From the NCBI GenBank assembly GCA_033032865.1, contig JAWHQI010000068.1, forward strand, positions 7,254,001 to 7,318,000: 64,000 nucleotides of DNA, given 5' to 3'. A program made the translations under genes and the position numbers. This DNA comes from Dactylorhiza incarnata (Eukaryota; Streptophyta; Magnoliopsida; Asparagales; Orchidaceae). Shown piece by piece: positions 22,510 through 34,964 of the stretch (the stretch's first letter is position 1; each line of letters opens with the position of its first letter). The notes under the pieces were generated by a model. It did not search any database. It was not told the DNA's origin and saw nothing but the letters and a program-made list of their open reading frames with translations.

Positions 22510-23779
22510 GTATCGTCGTCTATTCAGAAGATCAAGGATGTCTCGTATCGTCGAGATACCAGTATAAGAGGCAGAAGCAAGAACAACTGAAGATCTATCA
22601 AGGTGTAAGGGTTTGACAAAGTTCCATCATCGAGACATTGTCCATGACGTCGTAACGATGGAAGTATTGTCGAGACAGATTCAAATGTTGCGGACGCGCT
22701 GTCAGCATTTAATGCCGCCGCCTGATTGTCCAATCATCGCATGCTCTTATAGAATGGGCGTATGTCATTAAAGGACATCACATATTACCGTTATGCAGCT
22801 CATCTGTCCTATAAAAGGGAACAGTGATGCCCTAGAAAAGAGATCTTCGAACAAAGAGAAAAAGAACAAAAAAGTATCCCGCCGCTACACTTCAATAGAA
22901 CAGTATTCTTGGCGGAGAAGAAGAAGATCAAGTAGAGAGAAAGCATCAAGTGCTCTCTGAAGAATCAATCATCATATAGACTGAAAAGTAGCTGATCAAC
23001 ACCAGGCAAAAGAAGTGAAGGCTGAAGAAGATCCAGTGCTGAATATCCAGATCAAGAAGCATCTTCTTCAACCGAAAGAAGTCAATCTTTATCAGGCTAA
23101 AGTTGTCAATCTTCATCCGGCAGAAGTAACAGTTATTTCTACTGTAATCTTTGTAAAGGCTTGATGGCTTGATTGTCCAGCTTGAGGGTTGGAGACCTGT
23201 GAGGCTCGAGGCCGGGGCAGAGGCTAGACTTGCGGGTCAGCTGTGTAGGGCTTGCGGGCCTGATTGTCAAGCTTGAGGGCTTGAGACCTGTGAGGCTCGA
23301 GGGCCAGGGCAGAGGCTAGACTTGCGGGTCAGCTGTGTAGGGCTTGCGGGCCTGATTGTCAAGCTTGAGGGCTTGAGACCTGTGAGGCTCGAGGGCTAGG
23401 GCAGAGGATAGACTTGCGGGTCAGCTGTGTAAGGCTTGAGGGCCTGTGTGTCGAGCTTGCGTGCTCGGGAGCAGTAAGGGCTTGCGGGCCTAGGCTGTTG
23501 GACTTGTGGGTCCGAGGTGTAAGGCTTGAGGGCCTGAAGATTTGGCGGTGTTTGCCGAGCCCAGCACACTGCTAGGTAGGCGTAGAGGGAAAGATGACTA
23601 CTCAAGACACCATGTCTTGAGGAACCTCTATACGTCGTTGTGTGCTTTCTGTGTTATGATTCATAATTTTTTAAGATCTACTATCCAGAAATAAAGAACA
23701 CTAAGAAGGGGATAAAATAATTTGAAAAACCTATTCACCCCCTCCCTTTAGGTGATAAGTTGACACCCAATAAATAACA
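22510..23779 (+). repeat. Copia 5' LTR, 5'-truncated
   Basis: Aligns with 30211-31483 of the 3' LTR; the first ~530 bp, including the TGTTGGGAAC end, are missing. Includes a TATA-like CTATAAAAG near 22810 and 92-bp tandem repeats. Confidence 0.9.
23195..23460 (+). repeat. 92-bp tandem repeats in the copia 5' LTR
   Basis: About three copies of a unit containing GAGACCTGTGAGGCTCGAGG and CTTGCGGGTCAGCTGTGTAG. The same array is at about 30885-31150 in the 3' LTR. A shorter GGGCTTGCGGGCCT motif repeats within units. Confidence 0.8.
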
Positions 23780-23781
23780 AG

Positions 23782-23795
23782 TGGTATCAAAGCTA
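23782..23795 (+). other. Copia primer binding site, initiator tRNA-Met
   Basis: TGGTATCAAAGCTA, two bases after the LTR; the usual copia primer site. Confidence 0.85.
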
Positions 23796-23797
23796 GG

Positions 23798-25546
23798 TTG
23801 TTCAAAGAAAAGCTTAACAGCTTGAACAGATCTGCCTTTGGTTGTGCAAGTATCACAACTATGGAGTCAAGGATAGCTGTTTGTTCCAAAGAGAACTTTG
23901 CCATTTGGAAAGTTAGAGCAAGAATATTCATGGAGGTAATGGATCCAAGAATGTTTTTGATTGTTCAAAAAGGCCCCCCCCATGACGTTGTCAAAAGAGG
24001 AAACTCTTCTTGCCAGCTTGGACAAAGAAGCAAGAAGCATTCTAGCTGGTTGAGTAGATCTGGCAACACACCAGAGGCTGAGTCGTTGCACAACAGCAAA
24101 GGGCATGTGGGACCTCTTAGAAGTCCTCATGGAAGGACCAGAGGAAGACCTTGAAGAAGAAACCTCTCATGAAGAAGTATGCATCAGAGCACCACTGACT
24201 ACTTCTGACAGTGAATCAGAAAATGATCAATGATCTGGAGCAGGAGAACAGATAAGTGCACCCCTGTCTCCTACAGACTTTGACTCTGAGAATGAAGAGA
24301 TTCATGGGTTGATGGCTCTATCAGATGAAGAAAATCATGATGAATCGCATCATGATCAGGTATGCACCACTCACCAACCTTTACTACCTGCTTCATTTAA
24401 GAAGACCAAGAGTGCATCAGGAAACTGTTTATCTTCTGAAGATGATGCAGAAGACTGCTCATCATGCAACAATAAGAACCATGCTGATCTAATAGAACAG
24501 TTTGGTGATCTCCTGGAAGCTCTGAGAAAGAGCAAGAAGCTTGCTAAGGAGCAAGCTAAGGAATTAGAATCACTCAGACCCACTAAGGCTGAGTTGAAGA
24601 AGGAAATGGGTATGTCCCCTAATAAGGGCACCAACTCCTGTGAACTCAACATAATCATAGACAAGCTCCTTGATGAAAGAAGCGGAATGAAAGAACTTAT
24701 CAAGAGACTTAAAAATGATCTTCTTAAGGAAAGAAGCTTGGTGGCTCAATTCTCTAAGCCCAAAACAGTTCTGCCCATCATTGACACCTTCTCCTTCTAT
24801 AAAAAAGGAGGGGATTAGGTTACAATGAAGGGGAAACAGATGCATGGAATAGAGAAAGGGGCAAAATTAAAGCAAAGCCTCACACCACCTTTCAGAAGAT
24901 AGTGCTTCCCTCAAATAGGTATGATCGGGACAGTGTCCATGGTCACTGGATGAATGGAAGCTCCACTAGTCATGAAAATGCTCCTGACTATGGAAAGAGA
25001 AAGGGCATGGGGGTGAGTGCATTAAAGGCTCCCCATGAGGAAATTCAAATGGCCCATCATGGACCATTTGTATTTGGTGTCCCAGCCCCCACTCTCAAGG
25101 ATAATGGTGCAACATCTTCTCAATCCCCTCCAGATAAGAAGCAGACTTGTAGCCCCAGTATGATCAATTCTCACTTGAACATATCTGATGCCATCAACAC
25201 CTTGTCAGCTACCAAGCTGACATCTGTTGCTGACAAACAGATAAAATCAAGAAGAAACAATGATACTAGAGCAGCTAGTCAGCCCTTGGCTGAGAGAGAT
25301 AGGAAGAATGCTGTTGCCTTCTCTACTGAACATACTTCAAAAATTGTTCAGAAAAGAAGGTACAACATCCATGAATGTTGGTGCTGTGGCAAAGTGGGAC
25401 ACTTTGCCATTGATTGTTGGCACAACCCTAGTGTGCTTAATGCAAAGGAGAGACCTCCTGGAAGGGCTGCGGTGAGTAGAGGGATTCCCCATTATGCTAA
25501 CAAGAACCTAGGACCCAAGTCACCTTGGGTTCCTAAGGGATATTAA
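23798..25546 (+). pseudogene. gag: Copia gag, broken
   Basis: Begins with a SIRE-type gag start (NFAIWKVRARIFMEVMDP, about 23890-23945), then loses frame near 24000. A middle part (24309-24818) is acidic and then coiled-coil-like (LLEALRKSKKLAKEQAKELE). The last part (24902-25546) carries a CCHC knuckle, CWCCGKVGHFAIDC, near 25376-25420 and ends in GPKSPWVPKGY, the typical end of this gag family. Most of the central capsid region is missing or frame-shifted, and no pol follows. It is a remnant of the particle protein. Confidence 0.8.
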
Positions 25547-25977
25547 ATCTGTCTTGCAGGGCAGTCCATTTAGCCATTAAAAACCAAACAAGGCTAATGG
25601 ACAATTAGGGCTCCAGGCTCAGCTCTGGACTAAGAAAAACTTACCACATACCAAGGTGCGCTAACCTAGGGGGAGATAGAAGTAAAGATAAGTGGACATT
25701 CCATCGAGGGGGAGGCACTAGCTCAAGAAGTCTTAGATACCAAGGTGAAGGTAACCATGTTAATGTTTAACACATAAACTTATCTTTATCTAATATTGTA
25801 AAAGTAATTTTCAAAAACCATATCGTCGGAATGATGATTGGTATCATCGAAAGATCTGCATCACGACGATATCTAATCATCAGCGGACTCTTAATTAGGT
25901 CTAAGCTCAATCATTATAGCCAAACTTGAGTTAATCAGACATTTAACAAATGACACTTCAACTTCCAACTCGGACAC
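25547..25977 (+). other. Spacer between copia gag and the second gene
   Basis: Where protease, integrase and reverse transcriptase would begin there are only about 430 bp of non-coding sequence. I find no pol motif. Near 25672 a short CTAGGGGGAGATAG resembles a purine tract. Confidence 0.5.
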
Positions 25978-25985
25978 TATAAATA
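25978..25985 (+). promoter_or_regulatory. TATA box upstream of the second copia gene
   Basis: TATAAATA 131 bp before the ATG at 26109, preceded by CA-rich DNA. Suggests that the gene has its own internal promoter. Confidence 0.5.
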
Positions 25986-26108
25986 AGGTCAAACGTCTTA
26001 AGGTTAAAACACTCTCTACATTAGCCCTAAAAAGCCGTCGTGTTCTCCACGCCTTCTATAAGAGCGAACGAGTCGACTGTGGTGAAAACCTCCCGGATCA
26101 AGCAAAAG

Positions 26109-29100
26109 ATGGCGCCAAAGAAGGAAGATTTTCTACTCGAAGGAAGTGAAGTTTTAAGGAACGGATTCTCAGAAGGTTCAGAAGAAATCCAGGGCACCAT
26201 TAAGCTACTCGAGACCATCGGCCTGGAATTCGCCCTCTCTGAACCAACAGTAATATTAAAAAGAGAAGTGCTGGAGTTCTACTCAAATGCCAAGTGTGGA
26301 TCGAAGGGAACGTTTGTGAAGAGCGAAATTAACGGGATAAAGATTAAGGTGAATCCTAAAAGCTTGAACAGGGCTCTTCAGTTGCCAGCCTTTACCAAGG
26401 GGGAGGAAGACAAAAAGATTACTCAGGAAGACCTTGTCAAGGCTCTGGCTTGGTGTGGCCACTCGAGCAAAACCTACGGATCTCTGGAAAGGAAAAACTT
26501 AAATCAACAAGGAAAGCTGTTGTCAGATATTGTGGGAAAAGCTCTCCTCTGCAAGGTGGGGTCACATGATAGGATATCCAAGCCCATGTTCGAGTTAATG
26601 GCAAGGATAATCCTAAGTAAAAGAACCAACTTGGGTCAACAAATCTTCAAGAGGATACAAGAAAGCTTTCAAACCACAAATCTGGGAAGAATTCTATCAC
26701 TATACCTTCTGCTTTCCTACCCTGAAAGTTTTAACAAAAAGTATGGAGTAAAAATCCATCACATGAGAAGGATGGATATTAAAATACTAGAAAGATGGGA
26801 AAAAGTTCTAACTAGGCCTCCCAAGAAATCCAAGGCTGCAGAAGATGTGAAAAGGATGGTAGGAAGCTCATCTGAAGAAAGTGAGTCAGGCAACAGATCA
26901 CCTCCATCTGACTCTGAGGCAGCTGTAAAGACAAGGAACGATGTCCTCCAGACCTCTACTCCAAGTCAGGGACCCAAGACAACAGCAGAATCAGATCATG
27001 GTAGTGCTGGAACTGAGGGGGAGAAGGATAGTGAGCTCCCTGCTCAAATGGAAGAAGTGATCAATAAGATCATAAGAGCTGAGTATACTAGTCATTCTGT
27101 ATCAACAATTCCAGGGCACAACCAAGAGAACCCTGCAGATGAAACTAGCAAAGATCAACAAAGTACTGAAAAGGATACTGAGCCAAACCACTCACCAATA
27201 AGAAAATCTCTATCTCCAATAATAGAAGGGGATGAAGAGGAGGAACGAGATGGTTCACCTCAAGAGGTTAGTCCAGTGGAGCTCCCACTTTTATCTCAGA
27301 TAAAGATGCTCCTGGAAGAGCAAAGATTATAGCTTGAAAGTTATGTCACCTCTGCCATCAATGATCTAAGAAAAAAACTGTCTGCTGAAACGGCAATCCT
27401 ATGTAATGATGTGAAAAATCAGCAAGAATTCACTGCCCGTACTCACAAGGGTATATCTAACCTAGGGGCTAATCAGTCAATGATTGTCGGCAGCATATAA
27501 AAGGCCAACATTGCATCCACCAAGAGGATGGCTGAACATAAAACTGATCTCAAAGAAAGTCTAGACCAACACAATAAAGATCTATACAGTCACCTGCTTG
27601 AAACCAAGAACCACTTGGAAGCAGGTATCCACATGCTCAAGAACAAAATACTGGCATCCGAGGAGAATCTACACAGAGGGATATCTGAAGAAGTAATAAA
27701 GGGGGAGAGATCAATGATAAAGGCCAGTAGTGATCATGCCATCTGGACCACAAACACCATCAGGGAAGCAATGAATTCTCCCTCCTCTATATTATGACGA
27801 GCCTGCTGAAGAGCAACATACAGATATTCCTGTTACTGGTAAAGGTAAAGAAAAGGAAGCACTGGAGGATGAAGAAACAAAAACGAGAAAGAGAAAGTAC
27901 AGGGAAGAAATGAAGAAAATGGATGACTATGAAAGATGGAGTCCTATATCCAGGACCATCATTCTGAAAGCATGGGAGAAAGTGAAAGTCAACAAAGGTG
28001 AAAGTGATGTAGCGACACACGTTCGACTATGCTAACGGAAAACCATCATAACAGAAATTAAAAACAATATAGGAGGGCTCCGACCAAAAGCGAACGAAAG
28101 GGGATCGGTTGGCTCCCAAATCCGAATGATTAAATTAAGCCGGACTCGATAAAACGTCCTTAGGACCTACCTCTCCAACAAGCACACAACTCACCGTAAG
28201 ACGGACTCGATACAACGTCCTTAAGACCTACCTCTCCAACAAGCACACAACTCACCGCACCTACACAAGCACCTATTATTTCAACTTGAGCCGTTTCAAA
28301 TGCAGCAATTAATTTATTTCGGAGCGGCGGAAAACGATTAGTAGCGGTCGAAATTTTAGTTGAGATTAATTCCCTTGTTAGCACTAATTGTGCCAATCTT
28401 GGAGAACAAGTCAAGGCTAGGCCAAGTTTTGCTCCCGCGACGGATCTTCCCAATCCGGAATTACAAGAGATTCAATAACAATGAAACGAAATCAGAATTT
28501 GCAAGCGATGCATTTTAAAAATCACGGAAAAGACGGTTCGAATAAACCTCCATAAATCTCACAGAAAGAAATCACAATATGAGAAAGAGATTACCCAACC
28601 AAGTAGATGAACACACACAAGATAAGGTGGGAGATTCACTCTCTCCACGGATCCACCGACGTCACACCGAATGGGGTTGCAACCTTCTTCCTTGGAGTCT
28701 CACCGAAGGAAGCCACGCTGGAGTCGCACCGAACGGGATGGAGATTGCGCGGGAGGATTGACACCGAAGGGGGCGGCGGCTAGAGGAGTTCCTCCTTGTG
28801 GCCGAAATTTTCAATGAGAAAATAGAGTTTCTTCTTTAATGATTCTAATCTCATCATAAAGGCCTCCTTATATAGGAGTTACAACAAAACCTTAACCATC
28901 CATGATGGAGATGTAATCTCATCCATCCGTATGGTTAAATACACACCATAATAAAATAAAATGTCCAAAAATAAAAAATGACAATCTTTTATGAATATAA
29001 AATTATCATCAAACATGAAATAATTTTATATTCATAAATATAAAATAAAAGTGCATAAATAAAAGTGCATAAATAAAACTTTAATTTTTCACGGCGGCTT

Positions 29101-29462
29101 TGGCACGCCGCGGGCGGAGATTGTAACGCGGACTTCCTTCAGCATCATCATGACACCTCAGATCTTTGTGTTGCAGCGCCTCGGCAACCGGGTCATCATC
29201 AAGGAGTGTCGGAGGGGCCGGGCCATCAGAAAGATACAATGTATACAATCATCAAGAATGGGCTAAGCATGAAGATCAAGAAGAAGTAAGGAGAGAACAT
29301 AGAAGAAATAAGCAAGCAGGAAGTATTCCAGCTGACACTCCTGAACCTCTAAAATATCATCGTAAACCATTTGAGTACTTCATCAGGCAAGCTGATAAGG
29401 TGCAGGAAGCCAGTGCCAAGAAAACAAAGAATGATGCTGATATGAGAGCACCAGAGAAATAG
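26109..29462 (+). pseudogene. Plant transposon-associated protein (Transposase_32-like), broken and interrupted
   Basis: From ATG 26109 an N-terminal ~230-residue region resembles the putative plant transposon protein family: EFYSNAKCGSKGTFVKSEI, then VNPKSLNRALQLP, then an all-helical section. A long Ser/Glu-rich acidic stretch follows (26850-27300). In-frame stops at 27330-27332 and 27498-27500 interrupt a coiled-coil-like C-terminal part (27528-27797). After a frame change near 27785 a basic tail (KEKEALEDEETKTRKRKYRE) is split by the solo LTR at 28005 and resumes after 29233 (NHQEWAKHEDQEEVRREHRR) to a stop at 29460-29462. Function is unknown. Its position between gag and the 3' LTR is where SIRE elements carry an env-like gene, but I see no membrane segment. 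Confidence 0.6.
28005..29228 (-). repeat. Solo LTR of the gypsy family, with TSD
   Basis: 1224 bp, ends TGATGTAGCG...GGGCCATCA on the plus strand, matching 1457-2512. It is flanked by GAAAG at 28000-28004 and 29229-29233. A solo LTR with target duplication means that a full element inserted here and recombined out, leaving one LTR. Sense orientation is minus. Confidence 0.9.
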
Positions 29463-29670
29463 ATGGCTAAAACTTTAAGGGTGCTATATATAGAAATGTC
29501 AAAACTTTTGAAAACACTTGGGACTATTTATAAATGAAGTGATATTTGCCAAATGTCTGTGTTCACCCATGTTTAGCTGAAATCTCATCACTACATGCTT
29601 ATCTGCTTGAAATGTTAAACTTTGTATGTGAATGACATTTATCATTGAGTGAGTTATGCCTTCTTCAAAT

Positions 29671-29680
29671 AGGGGGAGAT
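29671..29680 (+). other. Copia polypurine tract
   Basis: AGGGGGAGAT immediately before the 3' LTR start TGTTGGGAAC. Confidence 0.85.
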
Positions 29681-31483
29681 TGTTGGGAACAGTGCCCAGC
29701 AATGTTCCTGATTTGAAGAAATGCTCGGCTGAATGATAAGTGCAAGTTGTATTTAATATTCTATCTAGCTCATGCTTGAAGAGATCGACAAATGTCAAGT
29801 ACTTTTAACTATTTCTATAAGTACTATACAAGAAGAACAAGATTCGTTGAACACAGAAGCAAGATCGTCGAACTCAGGAGGAAGATCATCGACCGCTGAG
29901 ATTCGGCAAGATCGTCGAATGCAGAGAAGACGCGGTATCATCAACTTCATCAAAGTGGCGGTGTCGTCGAGAAAGAACAAACATCATCATGAAGAAGCCT
30001 TGTGGCTGAAAAGGCTAAGTATGACTGATGGCGTTGAACATCGCCGCAAAGAAAGAATGTCGTCGAAAATACTGAAGAAGGGCAGCTGAAGACAAGTAAA
30101 TGGTCAAGTATGATCTGTCAACATAGTATCACTCATGTCGTCGAGAGAACAACATGATTACAACGACAGTATACAAGAAGGAAGATCACGATGACACAAT
30201 AAGAGATGGCGTATTGTCGTCTATTCAGAAGAGCAAGGATGTATCGTATCGTCGAGATACCAATATGAGAGGCAGAAGCAAGAACAACTGGAGATCTATC
30301 AAGGCATAAGGGTTTGACAAAGTTCCGTCGTTGAGACATTGTCCATCTCATCTTAACGATGGAAGTATCGTCGAGACAGATTCAAATGTTGCGGACGCGC
30401 TGTCAGCATTTAATGCCGCCGCCTGATTGTCCAATCAGCGCATGCTCTTATGGAATGGGCGTTTGTCATTAAAGGACATCACATGTTACCGTTATGCGGC
30501 TCATCTGTCCTATAAAAGGGAACAATGATGCCCTAGAAAAGAGATCTTCGAACAAAGAGAAAAAGAACGAAAAAGTATCCCGGCGCTACACTTCAATAGA
30601 ACAGTATTCTCGGCGGAGAAGAAGAAGATCAAGTAGAGAGCCAGCATCAAGTGCTCTCTGAAGAATCAGTCATCATATAGACTGAAAAGTAGCCGATCAA
30701 CACCAGGAAAAAGAAGTGAAGGCTGAAGAAGATCCAGTGCTGAATATCCAGATCAAGAAGCATCTTCTTCAACCGAAAGAAGCCAATCTTTATCAGGCTA
30801 AAGTTGCCAATCTTCATCCGGCAGAAGTAACAGTTATTTCTACTGTAATCTTTATAAAGGTTTGAGGGCCTAATTGTCTAGCTTGAGGGTTGGAGACCTG
30901 TGAGGCTCGAGGGCCGGGGCAGAGGCTAGACTTGCGGGTCAGCTGTGTAGGGCTTGCGGGCCTGATTGTCAAGCTTGAGGGCTTGAGACCTGTGAGGCTC
31001 GAGGGCCAGGGCAGAGGCTAGACTTGCGGGTCAGCTGTGTAGGGCTTAAGGGCCTGATTATCAAGCTTGAGGGCTTATGACCTGTGAGGCTCGAGGGCCA
31101 GGGCAGATGCTAGACTTGCGAGTTAGCTGTATAAGGCTGGAGGGCCTGTGTGTCGAGCTTGCGGGCTCGGGAGCAGTAGGGGCTTGCGGGCCTAGGATGT
31201 TGGACTTGTGGGTCCGAGGTGTAAGGCTTGAGGGCCTGAAGATTTGGCGGCGTTTGCCGAGCCCAGCACACTGCTAGGTAGGCGTAGGAAAGAGGACTAC
31301 TCAAGACACCCTGTCTTGAGAAACCTCTATACGTCGTTGTGTGCTTTCTGTGTTATGCTTCATAATTTTTTAAGATCTACTAACCAGAAATAAAGAACAC
31401 TAAGAAAGGGATAAAATAATTTGAAAAACCTAATCAACCCCCCTCCCCCCTCTAGGTGATAAGTTGACACCCAATAAATAACA
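29681..31483 (+). repeat. Copia 3' LTR, complete
   Basis: 1803 bp, TGTTGGGAAC...AATAACA. Rich in TCGTCGA motifs in U3 (29785-30370), with 92-bp repeats at 30885-31150. Its end falls inside the reverse transcriptase of a gypsy element. Confidence 0.9.
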
Positions 31484-34177
31484 ATTACCATCAAGTATAG
31501 GTTCCCTATTCCACGATTAGATGACCTCTTAGATGTATTATCTGGCGCCACCATATTTTTGAAGTTAGACTTACGGAGTGGCTATCACCAGATTAGGATC
31601 CGTGGGGAGACGAATGGAAGACTGCGTTTAAGTCTAAGGATGGATTGTACGAGTGGCTTGTGATGCCCTTTGGGCTATCCAATGCCCCCAGTACCTTTTC
31701 TCGGATGATGAACCACATCTTTCAGCCGTTCATGGGAATGTTTGTGGTAGTCTACTTTGACGACATATTGATTTATAGCACCACCACTGCCGAGCACATC
31801 TCCCACATGAGAGTGATTCTTTCCAGCCTACGGAAGGAAACATTATTTCTTAATCTTAAGAAATGCACTTTCTATGTCTCTGAAGTGGAGTTCTTAGGCT
31901 ACATAGTCGGATCAGAGGGCATTAGAGTTGACCCTAGCAAGGTCCAAGTCATTAAGGACTGGCCCGAGCCGACCACTTTACGAGAGGTGCGTAGTTTCCA
32001 TGGGTTAGCTACATTTTACCGCCATTGTATACGGGAATTCAGTACCATCATGTCCCCCATTACTGATTGCATGAAGAAGGGCGAGTTCACCTGGACGAAG
32101 TCCGCCACCCATGCTTTTCAATGCATTAAGAAGCTTATGACTGAGACACATGTCTTACATCTACTTGACTTCGCCAAAGTCTTTGAGCTTACTTGTGACG
32201 CTTCTGGTGTGGGAATAGGAGGTGTTTTGAGTCAGGAAGGGCACCCTGTGAGTTACTTTAGTGAGAAGTTATCTGGCGCTAAGTTAAATTATTCAAACTA
32301 CGATAGGGAGTTTTATGCGGTTGTTAGATGTTTGCACCATTGGAGGCACTATCTCCTCTCCAAGGAGTTTGTGATCCTCTACGATCATGAAACATTGAGG
32401 TTCATAAATGGCCAGCATAAAATTAGCCCGCGTCACGCTAAGTGGGTAGCTTTCCTACAAGGTTACACGTTTAATCTTAAGCACCTTAAGGGAGCTGACA
32501 ACCGAGTCGTGGACGCTCTTAGTCACCTTACCCTTTTGCTTTCCACTATGGAGGTTAATGTTGTAGGATTCGAGCGCGTTAAGGATGAGTACGCTACCTG
32601 CCCAGATTTTTAGGATTCATATTTATCTGCCCAGGATAGTTCCCCCACGACTATATCTGCATTTGTTATTAAGGATGGCTATCTATTTAGGCATGAGAAG
32701 TTGTGTATCCCACAGTCATCTTTACGACTTCATATCATCTGGGAACTTCATATCGGAGGGTTGAGTGGCCATTTCGGTAGGGATAAGACCGTTGCGCTAG
32801 TTGAGGAAAAGTGTTATTGGCCAAAACTTAAGGTGATGGTGGGAAGGATAGTGAGTAGTTGTCGTACATGTCAGGTATCAAAGGGCACCAAAACCAACAT
32901 AGGATTATATACACCCTTGCCTATCCCTTCCACACCATGGGAAGATGTGAGTATGGACTTTGTCTTAGGCCAACCCACCACTTTACGCCGTCACGATTCA
33001 ATTTTTGTGTGGATAGGTTTTCAAAAATGGCATATTTTATTCCGTGCACTAGGACCAACGATGCGTATCACATTGCAAAATTATATTTTAAGGAAGTCGT
33101 TAGTCACCGGGGAGTACCGAAGACAATAGTCTCGGATAGAGATGTCAAGTATACGAGCTATTTCTGGAAAACACTTTGGATTTTAATGGGTACCAAATTA
33201 TTGTTTTCCGCCGCCTATCACCCACAATCCGATGGGCGGACGAAAGTGGTTAATCGGAGCTTGAGGAATCTTCTTTGATTTCTAGTGAGCGATCACAAAG
33301 GCACGTGGGATTTACTTCTTCCCCATGCCCAATTGGCCTACAATAATTCAAAAAATAGGTTCACGGGTACAAGGCCCCTGTGCCGCTTGACTTGGTTCCG
33401 TTACCCCCAACGTACAAAGCAAGTCAGTTTGCACAATCCTTCGCCCAACACATTCATAACCTACATGTACATATACGGGCTACCTTGACTGCCCAATACG
33501 AGTCCTATCAAGCGCACGCTAATCTACATAGGAGAGTGTCACACTTTAAAGTTGGCAATCTGGTTTTAGTCCGGTTAGTTCCCGAACGACTGCCATCTGG
33601 CACCGTTAAAAAGTTAGCACCAAAGCGCGTCAGCCCTTTTCGGATTATAAAGAAGCTAGGTGACAATGCTTTCATTTTGGATTTGCCTGCTGATTGGGGT
33701 ATCTCCCCCATTTTTAATGTCTCGGATTTGATGCCGTTTGTTTCGCCACCACAAGAGTTGAATTCTTTGTCGTCTTCTCCCTCCACTAAAATTTGTAATG
33801 GGTTGGGGAGTGGTAGTTTGGATGATCTCTCTCTTTCGGTCCCCACAGGTATATCATCGGATGGTGAGTTGCATTCTCTTATTCCTACTGCAGACATGTT
33901 TCCCAGGTTTCCCAAGACATTTCTCACACCAGATACGATACTTGCTGCTGAGCCACTTGCTACTGCTGATGGTGATACCTACCACTTCCTCATCCGTTGG
34001 CGTGACTGCCCCCCATCAAAAGACTCATGGGTACTCGAGACAGAGCTTCGACGCTTGGATGTCGCTCTGCTCCACCGCTATATCTCAGACCACGCATCAG
34101 AGATATGTGATTTTGAGCGGGGGAGGATTGATGTCGCGGCCCCTCCTCCACTACTTGATGATGATCCGATTGCCTAG
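31484..34177 (+). pseudogene. pol: Gypsy pol: RT-RNase H-integrase-chromodomain, broken
   Basis: RT copies RNA to DNA, RNase H removes the template and integrase inserts the product; the chromodomain guides targeting. Starts at RT motif [13 protein letters not shown]; frame changes near 31600; the active site YFDDILIYS is intact (about 31755-31780). RNase H begins ELTCDASGVGIGGVLSQ. A TAG at 32611-32613 separates a zinc-binding HHCC region (LHIGGLSGHF...CRTCQ). Frame changes near 33015, a stop at 33276-33278 and another shift near 33385 break the integrase. The expected catalytic Glu is Lys ([11 protein letters not shown]). The tail YHFLIRWRDCPPSKDSWV is chromodomain-like. The stop at 34175 lies 49 bp inside the LTR. 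Confidence 0.85.
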
Positions 34178-34693
34178 GCACAACGATATAAATATTTTAG
34201 GTGCCGTGATGACGCTAACGGAAGACAATGTTACAACCTCCGCCCGCGGCGTGCTAAGCCCACTTGAAGAATAATCTTCTTAATTATTATGCTCTTTTAT
34301 TTTATATTTGTGAATATAAAATTATTCCATGTATGGGTAATAATTTTATATTCATATAAGCATTTGAACTCTTTATTTCCTGCACTTTTAATATCTGGTG
34401 TGTATTTTACCGCCCGGATGGTTGAGATTACATCTCCATCTCGGACGGTTGTGTGTTGTTTGTAACTCCTATATAAGGAGGCTTTGATGAGGATTAATTA
34501 GAAAGAATTTAACCTAAAAAAATCTCCCCCTTTGAGAATTTCGGCTAAGGATGTTTCCCCCTTGCCGCCGCCCCCCCTTTGGTGTGAAGCCATCCTTTTC
34601 TCCCACCATCCCTCTTCGGTGCGACTCCGGCGTGGATTCCTTCGGTGTGACTCCAAGGAAGAAGGTTGCAGCCCCATTCGGTGTGACGCCGGT
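34129..34693 (+). repeat. Gypsy 3' LTR, left piece
   Basis: Starts TGATGTCGCGGCCCC directly after a GGGGGAGGAT purine tract (34119-34128). It continues at 41183-41660; together about 1043 bp, the expected size for this family. Confidence 0.9.
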
Positions 34694-34964
34694 TGATGAG
34701 TCCCGATTATATACACATATATGGACTCATCTGGGCCGTTTATCTAGTCATTCCACTGCACTTTAGCCTTGTTTTAGCTTATATTTGTTATCACTTGCTA
34801 TGTGCACTTCTAGGCCCATTTTGGTGTGTTTTCATGTTTATCTTCATTAGTAGTTTTCATGCACTGTTAGGTGCCACTTTCAGTAGCTGGATTTGTGGTG
34901 GTACGCTAGAACAGGAGTCGTGCAGGTGCTTCCGGTGCAATTCTGCACAGGAACACTGCGCACG

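Larger units (their letters stand above)
22510..31483 (+). mobile_element. SIRE/Maximus-like Ty1/copia derivative without pol
   Basis: Truncated 5' LTR (22510-23779), initiator-Met primer site, gag (broken), a second gene with its own promoter, purine tract and complete 3' LTR (29681-31483, starting TGTTGGGAAC). No protease, integrase or reverse transcriptase is present between gag and the 3' LTR. A solo gypsy LTR lies inside at 28005-29228. The copia assignment rests on the LTR start, the AGGGGGAGAT purine tract, the primer site and gag. Confidence 0.85.
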
